64,000 bases of DNA from Streptomyces cyaneofuscatus (GTDB lineage: Bacteria > Actinomycetota > Actinomycetes > Streptomycetales > Streptomycetaceae). Both the position numbers and the translations under genes were made by a program. The first letter of the stretch is position 1; every line of letters begins with the position of its first letter. The stretch is from assembly GCF_000718135.1 (NCBI RefSeq), contig NZ_JOEM01000001.1, positions 1-64,000 of the forward strand, read 5' to 3'. Under the pieces are notes generated by a model that did not search any database, was not told the origin of the DNA, and saw nothing but the letters and a program-made list of their open reading frames with translations. Shown piece by piece: positions 45,318 through 53,411 of the stretch.

Positions 45318-46286
45318 ATGGCGCACCGCCCGCCCAGACGCCGTCTGCGCCGCACCCTGCTCACCGCTCTCGTCACCTTCTCGGTGGCCGTTCCGGTGTC
45401 CGGGGCGGCCCGGCCCGCCGCTGTGCCCGCCCCCGCGCCGACCGTGCTCGGGCCGCTGCGGGAGGCGAGCGCGGCGGCGTTGGAGGAGCGGTACGGGGTG
45501 AGCCGGGCCGATATCCGGGCGGCCGGGCGGGCGGCCTCCGGGCACGGGGACCTCAAGCGGGCGGCCTCCCTGCGGGCGATGGCCGCGCCCGGGCGGCAGT
45601 TCCTCTCCTTCGACGGGCGGGACGGGGGGCGGAGCGTGGAGGTCCTCGGGGAGCTGTCCGGGGCCCGCCGCGTCGCGGTGCTGGTGCCGGGGGCCGGTGT
45701 CGGGCTCGACGCGTACGGGCGGCTGCGGCGCGGGGCGGTGGCGTTGCAGAGGGAGTTGGGGGAGGGCGGAGCGGTCGTCGTCTGGCTGGGGTACCGGTCG
45801 CCCGCCACCCTCAGCCCGGCCTCGGTGACCGACGGCCGCGCCGCCGAGGCCGCGCCGAGGCTGCGGCAGCTGGTGGACCGGCTGGGTGCCGTGCTGCCGG
45901 GGGCCAGGGTCACGCTGCTCTGCCACTCCTACGGCTCCGTGATCTGCGCCCGGGCCGCCTCCGGGACCCGGGCCGACGCCATCGTGTTCTACGGCAGCCC
46001 GGGGACCGGCGCCGAGGATGTCGCCGCCCTGCGGACCGGGGCGCGGGTGTGGGCCGGGCGGGGTGGCGGCGACTGGATCGCCCGGGTGCCCCATGTCCGG
46101 GTGCGGGTGCCGTTCGTGGGGGCCGTGGGGTTCGGGACGGACCCGGTGGCGGACCGGTTCGGGGCCGAGGTGTTCGACGCGGGCGGCGGGGGCCACAGCG
46201 ACTATCTGCTGCCCCGGTCGCGTTCTCTGACGAACCTGGCCCGGATAGCCTCCGGCCGCGCCCCGTCGGAGGCCGGTCGTGACTGA
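45318..46286 (+). CDS. Secreted alpha/beta hydrolase (DUF1023-like)
   Basis: 322 aa with GGAAGGA upstream of the ATG. Signal peptide RRTLLTALVTFSVAVPVSGAA, with twin arginines only as part of an Arg-rich start. The hydrolase domain includes VAVLVPGAGVGLDAY, the nucleophile in LLCHSYGSVI, a segment VFYGSPGTGAEDV and a C-terminal GGGGHSDYLLP with the His. This is the DUF1023 group, often found in Streptomyces envelopes; substrate unknown. The last 8 bases overlap the acyltransferase start. Confidence 0.86.
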   Translation: MAHRPPRRRLRRTLLTALVTFSVAVPVSGAARPAAVPAPAPTVLGPLREASAAALEERYGVSRADIRAAGRAASGHGDLKRAASLRAMAAPGRQFLSFDGRDGGRSVEVLGELSGARRVAVLVPGAGVGLDAYGRLRRGAVALQRELGEGGAVVVWLGYRSPATLSPASVTDGRAAEAAPRLRQLVDRLGAVLPGARVTLLCHSYGSVICARAASGTRADAIVFYGSPGTGAEDVAALRTGARVWAGRGGGDWIARVPHVRVRVPFVGAVGFGTDPVADRFGAEVFDAGGGGHSDYLLPRSRSLTNLARIASGRAPSEAGRD

Positions 46287-47484
46287 CGTACGTGGACCGG
46301 CGCGGCGCTTCGTCGCACGCATCGAGGCCGCCACCCCGCCCGGCCGCGACCGGGCCGTGGACGCCCTGCGGGCCCTGGCCATCCTGGGCGTGGTGGGCGG
46401 CCACTGGCTGGTGACCGCGCTGGTCGCCGACAGCGGCACCGTGCGCGGGGCGAGCCCGTTGACGCATCTGCCGGAACTCACCCCCGTCTCCTGGGTGTTC
46501 CAGACCTTGGCGGTGTTCTTCCTGGTGGGCGGGCAGGTGGCGGCCCGGAGTTGGGCCTCGGCGCGTGAGCGGGGTGTGCCGTACGGGCGGTGGGTGGGCG
46601 GCCGGCTGACGCGGCTGTTCCGGCCGGTGGCGGCGGTGGTCGTGGTGTGGTCGCTCGCGGCGGGCGTGATGCTGGTGGCCGGGGTGGGTGAGCCGACGGT
46701 GTCGGCGCTGGCCAAGCTGGTCTGGTCGCCGCTGTGGTTTCTGCTCGTCTTCGCCGCGCTGACCGCGCTGACGCCGCTGGTGGCCCGGCTCCACCCGCTG
46801 TGGCCGCTCGTGGTGGTGCTGCACGTCGACCTCGTACGGTTCGTGCTGGGCGGTCCGCGGGAGCTGGGGTGGATCAACGTGATCGCGGGGTGGCTGGTGC
46901 CGTACTGCCTGGGGGCGTTGGTCGCCCGGGGCGGGCTGCGTGGCCGGGGGAATCGGTGGGCGCTGTTGGTCTGCGGGGGTGCGGCGGCTGTCGCGCTGGT
47001 CTTGTGGGCCGGGTATCCGGGGGCCATGGTCGGCGTTCCGGGCGGCCGGATCTCCAATCTGGACCCGCCGAGCCTGGCCGCCGTGGCCTTCGGACTGGCG
47101 CAGTGCGGGGCGGCGCTGCTGCTGCTCGGGCCGCTGCGCCGGGCACTGCGCAGACCCGCGGCCTGGGCGGCGGTGGCCATGGTGAACCTGGCGGCGATGA
47201 CCGTGTTCCTCTGGCACCAGACCGCGATGATCGTCGTCACGGCGAGCGCGCTGCTGGTCGCCGGTGGCCCGCTGCCGGGACTGCACACCGTGCCCGACAG
47301 CGCCGGCTGGGTGGTCGCCCGGCTGCTCTGGCTGCCGGTGTTCGCGCTGGCGCTGGTCGTGTGCTGGGCGGCGTTCCGGGGTCATGAGCAGGGCGGGCGG
47401 CGGGAGGGCACGCGCTCCCTCCTCGTACGGGAGTCGTCCCCCGGGTCCTCCCCCGGGCGGAAGCAGGAGGTGCGTCGTGCCTAA
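46279..47484 (+). CDS. Acyltransferase 3-family polytopic membrane protein
   Basis: 401 aa from the GTG at 46279. About ten hydrophobic helices. The acyltransferase-3 signature DRAVDALRALAILGVVGGHW carries the conserved His, and RLTRLFRPVAAVVVVW follows a basic loop. Such enzymes O-acylate sugars, lipids or antibiotics in the membrane. It overlaps both the hydrolase upstream and the kinase downstream, so acylation and hydrolysis of a shared envelope substrate is a possible theme. Confidence 0.88.
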   Translation: MTDVRGPARRFVARIEAATPPGRDRAVDALRALAILGVVGGHWLVTALVADSGTVRGASPLTHLPELTPVSWVFQTLAVFFLVGGQVAARSWASARERGVPYGRWVGGRLTRLFRPVAAVVVVWSLAAGVMLVAGVGEPTVSALAKLVWSPLWFLLVFAALTALTPLVARLHPLWPLVVVLHVDLVRFVLGGPRELGWINVIAGWLVPYCLGALVARGGLRGRGNRWALLVCGGAAAVALVLWAGYPGAMVGVPGGRISNLDPPSLAAVAFGLAQCGAALLLLGPLRRALRRPAAWAAVAMVNLAAMTVFLWHQTAMIVVTASALLVAGGPLPGLHTVPDSAGWVVARLLWLPVFALALVVCWAAFRGHEQGGRREGTRSLLVRESSPGSSPGRKQEVRRA

Positions 47485-48886
47485 TCTGAACGCGGGTGAG
47501 ACCGGAGGGGCAGTGGGGGGCATGGGGGCAGCAGGTGCGGTGGGGGACGTGAAGGCAGCGTGGGGCGTGCGGCTGCGGGCCGCGGTGCGCCGGGCTCCGC
47601 GCGCCCTGTACGAGGACCTGTGGGCGGCGCCCGCCGACCGGGTGCCGCGCATGGGCGAGGCCGGTGCCCCGGTGTGGCGGCCGGTGTTCCTGGTGATGCT
47701 GGTGATCACCGCGGTCGGCGTCACGGTGATCCGTACCGTCGAACTCGTTCCGCACGGAGCGACGATCAGCGGGCTGGCGGTGCTGGTGGCCGTCGCGCAG
47801 TCCGCGGTGCTGGTGGCCGGTATGGGCCGTCCGGTGGGGGCGTGGTGGGCGGCGACCGCGCTGACCGTCGTGTCGGTGCTGGTCGTCGTGGCCGGAGCTC
47901 CGTCCGAACTGCCGTACCCGCTGGTGAGCATGGTGCCGTTGAGTCCCCAAGTCCTCTACCCCTCCCCCTTCGCGGGGGCGGCGCTGCAAGGCGGTGCCCT
48001 GTTCCTGCTGGCGCTGCGGGTGCGGCCCCGCCGGGCGGTGGCCGCGCTGGTGCTCTCGATGGCCCTGGCCCTCTTCCTGGCCCTGCGCACGCCACCGGTG
48101 CCTCATATCGGCCTGGCCGCGTCCGTGCTCGTGTTCTCCACGGCGCTCGTGCTCGGTACCGCGCTGCGCAGCTTGCGGCTGGCCCGTCAGGACCTGGTCG
48201 ACCAGGTCGAGCTGACCGCCGACGAGCGGGCCCGGCGGACCCTGCTGGAGGAGCGCCACCGGATAGCCCGCGAGCTGCACGACGTGGTGGCCCATCACAT
48301 GTCGGTGATCTCCATCCAGGCGCAGGTGGCCCCGCACCTGGTGCGGGATCCCCCGGACGAGCTCAAGGAGAACCTCACCGGCATCCGCGAGAACGCCCTG
48401 GAGGCCCTCGCCGAGCTGCGCAGGGTGCTGGGCGTCCTGCGCTCGGAGGAGGCGCCCTCGCAGAGCGCCCGGCACACCCCGCAGCCCAGCCTCGACCGGC
48501 TCGGCGCGCTCGTCGCCTCCGTGCGCTCCGCCGGTCTGGCCGTCACCCTCTCCACCACCGGCGAGCCGCGCCCGCTGCCACCGGGCGTCGAGCTGTCGGC
48601 GTACCGCATCGTGCAGGAGGCGCTGAGCAACGTGATGCGGCATGCCCCCGGGGCGAGTGCGCGGGTCGAGATCGGTCATCGGGCCGCCGGGCTGACCGTC
48701 CGCGTCACCAACACCGCGCCGCTGCGCCCCGCCCACACCTCCCACGGGGTCCGGCACGGGCTGCTCGGGATGCGCGAGCGCACGACGATGCTCGGCGGCG
48801 ACCTGGCCACCGGCCCCGCCCCCGGCGGCGGCTGGGAAGTCACCGCCATCCTGCCCGTCACCGGAGACACCGAGGACCTGCCATGA
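47477..48886 (+). CDS. NarL-type sensor histidine kinase (HisKA_3)
   Basis: 469 aa from the GTG at 47477, set by GGAGG 7 nt upstream; overlaps the acyltransferase stop by 8 nt. The N-terminal cytoplasmic stretch of about 60 residues is followed by five hydrophobic helices. Dimerisation and H-box RHRIARELHDVVAHHMSVI and GHKL ATPase (VELSAYRIVQEALSNVMRHAPG, HGLLGMRERTTMLGG) match the HisKA_3/DesK group. It pairs with the response regulator that overlaps its stop. Confidence 0.95.
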   Translation: MPNLNAGETGGAVGGMGAAGAVGDVKAAWGVRLRAAVRRAPRALYEDLWAAPADRVPRMGEAGAPVWRPVFLVMLVITAVGVTVIRTVELVPHGATISGLAVLVAVAQSAVLVAGMGRPVGAWWAATALTVVSVLVVVAGAPSELPYPLVSMVPLSPQVLYPSPFAGAALQGGALFLLALRVRPRRAVAALVLSMALALFLALRTPPVPHIGLAASVLVFSTALVLGTALRSLRLARQDLVDQVELTADERARRTLLEERHRIARELHDVVAHHMSVISIQAQVAPHLVRDPPDELKENLTGIRENALEALAELRRVLGVLRSEEAPSQSARHTPQPSLDRLGALVASVRSAGLAVTLSTTGEPRPLPPGVELSAYRIVQEALSNVMRHAPGASARVEIGHRAAGLTVRVTNTAPLRPAHTSHGVRHGLLGMRERTTMLGGDLATGPAPGGGWEVTAILPVTGDTEDLP

Positions 48887-49557
48887 CACCGCCCATCCGC
48901 GCAGTGATCGCCGACGACCAGATGATGGTCCGCCAGGGCTTCACGGTCCTGCTGAACGCCGCTCCGGACATCGAGGTCGTAGGGCAGGCCGTCAACGGTC
49001 TCGACGCCGTGGCCCAGGCCGGCGAACTCGCTCCGGACGTCGTGCTGATGGACATCCGGATGCCCGAGCTCGGCGGCATCGAGGCGACCCGCCGGATCAC
49101 CGCATGCGAGGGCTCGACGGTGAAGGTGCTCGTGCTGACCACCTTCGACCTCGATGAATACGTGTACGAGGCACTGCGCGCGGGCGCCTCCGGCTTCCTG
49201 CTGAAGGACGCCTCGGCCGACGAACTCGCCCACGCGGTACGGGTGGTGGCGGCGGGTGACGCACTGCTCTCGCCCAACATCACCAAGCGGCTGATCACGG
49301 AGTTCTCGCGGACGGCCGGGGCCCCGCGCGCCCCGCTGAAGGAGCGCATCGGGGATCTGACGGAGCGGGAGACGGAGGTGCTGTCCCTGGTGGCGGCCGG
49401 GCTGTCGAACGCGGAGATCGCCGGACAGCTGATCCTCGCGGAGCAGACGGTGAAGACCCATGTGGGCCGCATCCTGGTCAAGTTGGGCGTCCGCGACCGG
49501 ACCCAGGCGGCGGTCTTCGCGTACGAGTCGGGGCTGGTCCGCCCGGGCGGCCTCTGA
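48883..49557 (+). CDS. NarL/LuxR-type response regulator
   Basis: 224 aa. Receiver with VIADDQMMVRQGF, phospho-acceptor Asp in VVLMDIRMPELGG and Lys in FLLKDAS; LuxR-type HTH DLTERETEVLSLVAAGLSNAEIAGQLILAEQTVKTHVGRIL. Coupled to the kinase by an ATGA overlap. Because the four genes from 45318 overlap, this regulator is probably co-transcribed with, and may control, the hydrolase/acyltransferase pair. Confidence 0.96.
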   Translation: MTPPIRAVIADDQMMVRQGFTVLLNAAPDIEVVGQAVNGLDAVAQAGELAPDVVLMDIRMPELGGIEATRRITACEGSTVKVLVLTTFDLDEYVYEALRAGASGFLLKDASADELAHAVRVVAAGDALLSPNITKRLITEFSRTAGAPRAPLKERIGDLTERETEVLSLVAAGLSNAEIAGQLILAEQTVKTHVGRILVKLGVRDRTQAAVFAYESGLVRPGGL

Positions 49558-49613
49558 CCACCCGGGCCGGGTGCGGGGGCCGACCACCCGGGGCGGGCGC
49601 GGGGCCCGTTTCG

Positions 49614-49626
49614 TAGGATCGGCTCC
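49614..49626 (+). promoter_or_regulatory. Leaderless promoter -10 box for the DUF1266 pair
   Basis: TAGGAT (49614-49619) lies 7 nt before the GTG at 49627, without an RBS. Confidence 0.5.
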
Positions 49627-50901
49627 GTGACCACGGGGAACGGGGCGGGAACAGAGGGCGGCGGTGCGGTGGCGCCGCCGGACGGGGCGTACCGGACGCA
49701 ACCACCGGCGTACGGAGGGAATCGGGTGGCGTACGCGGGGAATCCGCCGGCGTATCCGCCCCCCGCGCCGCCCACCGGGATCGAGCGCGCGCTGGAGGCC
49801 GCCGTCGCGGGCGGTGGCGGCGACGCGGTGGTGGAGGTGCTCGCGCGGACCCGGATGTACGTGCTCGTCGCCCGGCTGCACGCGGACATCCCCGGCTGGA
49901 CGGCCCCGCTGCCCACGATCCGCGACGAGGCCTCCCGGCGGACCTGCGTCCCGGTGCTGACCCCGGGGATGCTGCCGCCCTGGCACCCGGAGTGGGTGTT
50001 CCGGGAGGTGAGCCTCGGTGAGCTGGCCCGGACCTGGCCGTACGACGTGCGGCGGCTCGCGGTGAACCACGGCACGCCGTACGCGGCGATGGTCGACGCC
50101 CGGCCCAAGCACCTCAAGGCCTGGCTCAGGGCCGACGAGCACTCCGGCGGGCCCGAGCACCGCGTGCTGCTCACCGACAGCGGCGGCCCGCTGTACGGCC
50201 CGCTCGCCCACGGGCTGGCCCTCGGCGCCCACCTGGCCGTCACCAACGGCCTCATCTGGAACCGGCTCGGCGCCGCCTACGAGGACTACGCCACCGACCG
50301 GGCCCGGCTGCGCAGCCCGTGGGGCATCCCGTACCGCGCCGAGTACCGCGACCGCCTCGCGTCGCTGATGAAGAACCAGCTGGTCGGGCGCGTCCAGGAA
50401 GCCGTCCTGCGCACCCGGCACACCCTGGCCACCCGGCTGGGACGTACGCCGACGCGTGAGGAGTGGGCCGAGGCGGTGGCCCGTGCCTTCGCCGCGCGCG
50501 ACGCCGACGACCGGGCGCTCGCCGACCGGTCGCTGCACTACATCGCCCTGTACGAGAACAGGCTCCGCGCCGACGGCGCGCTCGCCCCGGACGGTCGCGT
50601 CGACACCCTGGCCGCCTTCGACCTCGGCCGGGCGGTCAACGTCGTACGGCTCGCGCTCGGCGCCCGGTACGGCGATCCGCACGAGGCCGAGCAGGACCTC
50701 CTGCGGCTCGGCGAACTCGCCCGGGGGGCCTACACCTCATGGGCGGACTTCTCCCTCGGCTACCTCATGGCCCGCATCGTCCACCGGGCCGAGGACGACG
50801 GCCCGGAGGCGGCGGAGCCCACGTACCGGCAGTCGCTCGCCGAGCACCGCATCCTCACCCAGGACCCCACCAGCCCCTACCGGAACATCCCCTGGTCATG
50901 A
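49627..50901 (+). CDS. DUF1266-like protein, first of a tandem pair
   Basis: 424 aa. A Gly/Pro/Tyr-rich N-terminus of about 50 residues precedes a domain shared with the next gene: LTPGMLPPWHPEWVF, GPLAHGLALGAHLAVTNGLIWNRLG, LRSPWGIPYRAEYRDRLASL and DLGRAVNVVRLALGARYGDPHEAEQ, ending NIPWS. SPWGI and the Trp/Tyr spacing resemble DUF1266. No signal peptide or membrane helix. Function unknown; some DUF1266 proteins occur near toxin-immunity loci. The stop overlaps the next start (ATGA). Confidence 0.78.
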   Translation: MTTGNGAGTEGGGAVAPPDGAYRTQPPAYGGNRVAYAGNPPAYPPPAPPTGIERALEAAVAGGGGDAVVEVLARTRMYVLVARLHADIPGWTAPLPTIRDEASRRTCVPVLTPGMLPPWHPEWVFREVSLGELARTWPYDVRRLAVNHGTPYAAMVDARPKHLKAWLRADEHSGGPEHRVLLTDSGGPLYGPLAHGLALGAHLAVTNGLIWNRLGAAYEDYATDRARLRSPWGIPYRAEYRDRLASLMKNQLVGRVQEAVLRTRHTLATRLGRTPTREEWAEAVARAFAARDADDRALADRSLHYIALYENRLRADGALAPDGRVDTLAAFDLGRAVNVVRLALGARYGDPHEAEQDLLRLGELARGAYTSWADFSLGYLMARIVHRAEDDGPEAAEPTYRQSLAEHRILTQDPTSPYRNIPWS

Positions 50902-52088
50902 ACCCGATCCCCCACCCGAACCACCCCACGGCCGCCTTTCCCGTCCCGGCCCCCTGGATCCCGCCCGGCGAGACCGAGCAGCTCCTCCACGAGGCGACGC
51001 TGCGCGGTGACGCGCGGGCCCAACTGGCCGCGCTGGCCGGGGCCGAGCTGTACATCCCGGCCCCGCGCGCCGAGGTGGACGCCAGGCCGGACAACGTCAC
51101 CTGGCGCACGCACCACGACCCGTCGGGCTTCGTCTGCCGGCCCGTGCTCACCCGGGGCATGCTGCCCGCCTGGCACGCGGACTGGGTCTTCCACGGGGTC
51201 TCGCTGCGCTGGGTCGCCGAGATCGGCTGGCCGGAGGCGGGGATGTTCCTGGGCGTGAACGTGGGGACGCCCGGCCAGCTGCTGCTGCCGGCAACTCCTA
51301 CCGAACGGGCGCTGTGGCAGCGGGCGTACGCGGAGAACGACCGCCTCCAGGAGAACCGGCTCCTCGCGCTGCGCCACGGCGCGCTGCACGGACCGCTGGC
51401 GTACGGGCTGGCCTGCGGGGCGCACCTGGCGATCGTGGCCGCGGTCCCGTGGAACGAGGTCGGCACGGTCTACCGCGAGTACGAGAGTGAGCGCGCGCAG
51501 CTCCGCGACTCCTGGGGCATCACCGGCCACGCCGGGTGGCGCAGGCAGCTGGACATCCTCCTCGACGCCCGCAACAGCCCTCCGGAGCCGGACTTCGTCC
51601 TGCGCGCCCGCGAACAGCTGGCGGCCGGCCTCGGTGAGCTGCCATCCGCCGACCTGTGGCGGGAGACAGCCGCCGGTCACGCCCAGGACCTCGGGGCCGA
51701 CGCGGGCACGGTGAAGGGCATCGAGGACCTCGTACGCCGGATCATGCGGTACGAGGCCCGGTTCCGCGCGGACGGGCTGCTGGAGCCGGACGGCCGGGTG
51801 CGCACCACGGTCGCCTACGACTACGGGCGGGCGGTGAACCTGGCGCGGTGGGGGCTGTCGGCCCGCTACTGCGCCCCGGCCGAGGCCGAGCAGGCGATCG
51901 TCTACGCCGGGGCGCTGAGCAAGTCGGCGTACCGGTCGTGGGAGGAGTTCTCGGCCTCGTACGCGCTGGGGCGGGTGCTGCGGTTCGACGGTGAGTCCTA
52001 CGGCCCGTTCTACGAACAGAACGTCATCGCCCACCGCCTGCTGGCGGAGAGCGAGGGCAGTCCGTGGCGCCACATCCCGTGGCGGTGA
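50898..52088 (+). CDS. DUF1266-like protein, second of a tandem pair
   Basis: 396 aa. It is a paralogue of the preceding protein: LTRGMLPAWHADWVF, GPLAYGLACGAHLAIVAAVPWNEVG, LRDSWGITGHAGWRRQLDIL, YDYGRAVNLARWGLSARYC and the end HIPWR align closely. It lacks the Gly/Pro N-terminus of the first copy. The 4-nt overlap suggests coupled translation and perhaps a heteromer. Divergence is large except at these blocks, so the duplication is old. Function unknown. Confidence 0.78.
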   Translation: MNPIPHPNHPTAAFPVPAPWIPPGETEQLLHEATLRGDARAQLAALAGAELYIPAPRAEVDARPDNVTWRTHHDPSGFVCRPVLTRGMLPAWHADWVFHGVSLRWVAEIGWPEAGMFLGVNVGTPGQLLLPATPTERALWQRAYAENDRLQENRLLALRHGALHGPLAYGLACGAHLAIVAAVPWNEVGTVYREYESERAQLRDSWGITGHAGWRRQLDILLDARNSPPEPDFVLRAREQLAAGLGELPSADLWRETAAGHAQDLGADAGTVKGIEDLVRRIMRYEARFRADGLLEPDGRVRTTVAYDYGRAVNLARWGLSARYCAPAEAEQAIVYAGALSKSAYRSWEEFSASYALGRVLRFDGESYGPFYEQNVIAHRLLAESEGSPWRHIPWR

Positions 52089-52109
52089 ATGGAGGTCCCA
52101 GACCCCCGG

Positions 52110-52991
52110 TCAGACGCCGGGCAGCAGATGGCGGTAGCTGTCCGGGTTCTCCGCGAGGAACGCGGCGAAGCTCTTGGCCGGGTGGCCGGTGAGGGTGGGC
52201 ACGGCGTCGGAGACGGCGGCCAGTTCGCCGGCCGCGATCGCCTCGTACGAGGTGACCCAGCCGGCCACCTCCCACTCCTCGGCCCCGTATCCGGCCCGGG
52301 ACGCGTAGGCCTCCTCGACGGTCTCGGGGACGTAGCGGAGCGGGCGTCCGGTGACCCGGCTCAGCTCCTCGGCCGCCTCGGCGAGGGTGAACGCCTCGGG
52401 GCCGGTGAGGTCGTAGCCGCGGTCGTCGTGGGCGGGCGATTCGTCCAGCAGTACGGCGGCCGCCGCGTCCGCGATGTCCTCATGGGCGACGGCGGCGACC
52501 CGGCCGTCACCGCCCGGACCGCGCAACATGCCGTCGGCGCCGGTCATCGCGGGCAGCCCCGCCAGGTACCAGTTGTCCCGCAGGAACGTGTGGCGCACGT
52601 CGGCCGTGCGGATGTGGGCCTCGGTGTGCCAGTGGTCGCGGGCGAAGGTGAACGTGGCGTCGGGCGCGGCGCCCTGGAAGGACACGTACACGATCCGCTC
52701 CACGCCCACCGCCACGGCCGCGTCCACGGCGGTGATGTGGTCGCGCACCCGGTAGGGGCTCTCGTGGGCGGAGACCAGGAACAGGGTGTGCGCCCCGTCC
52801 AGGGCCCGGCGCATCGCCTCCCCGTCGCCGTAGGGGGCGGCGGGCGCGCGGTCGGCACCGGGCAGGTCGGGCAGGCGGGCCGGGTCGCGGCCCAGGAGGC
52901 GTACGGGGGCTCCGGCGCGGGCGAGGCGCCCGGCGACCCGGCCGCCGACGGCTCCGCTCGCTCCGGTCACCGCGGTGAGGGGGCCGTTCAC
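52110..52991 (-). CDS. NmrA-like SDR family NAD(P)-binding protein
   Basis: 293 aa with a GTG start that overlaps the DUF952 stop (GTGA). N-terminal TAVTGASGAVGGRVAGRLA binds NAD(P), followed by VRLLGRDPARL, HTLFLVSAHES and IVYVSFQGA. No Ser-Tyr-Lys catalytic set is clear, which fits atypical SDRs of the NmrA/HSCARG type, used as redox sensors or quinone reductases. Confidence 0.88.
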   Translation of the reverse strand: MNGPLTAVTGASGAVGGRVAGRLARAGAPVRLLGRDPARLPDLPGADRAPAAPYGDGEAMRRALDGAHTLFLVSAHESPYRVRDHITAVDAAVAVGVERIVYVSFQGAAPDATFTFARDHWHTEAHIRTADVRHTFLRDNWYLAGLPAMTGADGMLRGPGGDGRVAAVAHEDIADAAAAVLLDESPAHDDRGYDLTGPEAFTLAEAAEELSRVTGRPLRYVPETVEEAYASRAGYGAEEWEVAGWVTSYEAIAAGELAAVSDAVPTLTGHPAKSFAAFLAENPDSYRHLLPGV

Positions 52992-53389
52992 TGGGGTTCG
53001 TCTTCCTCTCGTCGGTCGTGGTACCAGTCGTCGAGGCGCCGTACCTCCACGACCGCGTCCACCGGAAGCGGTCCGTACAGGTGCGGGAACTCCTCGCCGC
53101 CGGGCTTCATCTCCTCGTACCGCACGGGGGCGGTGAGACGGGCGGGGTCGACGACCAGGACCACCAGGTCATGGCCGCCGGCCCCGCCCTCGCTCCCGCC
53201 CCCGCCGCCGTCCCCGTCCCCGTCCCCGTACAGCATCCGTGCCACGCCCGGGAGTTGGTGGGGCAGGGAGAGGTGGATGAAGCCCTCCTCCTGGAGGGTG
53301 CGGCCGCGGGTGGACATCTCGTACGTCCCTGTCCCGCGGGCCGCCTCCCAGAGGGGTGCTTCGGCGAGGTGCAGCAGCGGTTCGGTCAT
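52988..53389 (-). CDS. DUF952 protein
   Basis: 133 aa. LLHLAEAPLWEAARGTGTYEMSTRGRTLQEEGFIHLSLPHQLPGVA is the DUF952 signature (H-x-W and GFIHLS), and the C-terminal FPHLYGPLPVDAVVEVRRL completes the fold. In the middle an unusual insert GDGDGDGGGGGSEGGAGG arises from repeats of CCCCGT in the DNA. The fold resembles glutathione-S-transferase-like or ADP-ribosyl-like DUF952 proteins; no function is established. Confidence 0.88.
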   Translation of the reverse strand: MTEPLLHLAEAPLWEAARGTGTYEMSTRGRTLQEEGFIHLSLPHQLPGVARMLYGDGDGDGGGGGSEGGAGGHDLVVLVVDPARLTAPVRYEEMKPGGEEFPHLYGPLPVDAVVEVRRLDDWYHDRREEDEPQ

Positions 53390-53411
53390 CGCACCACGCT
53401 AGCGGGCGCTG

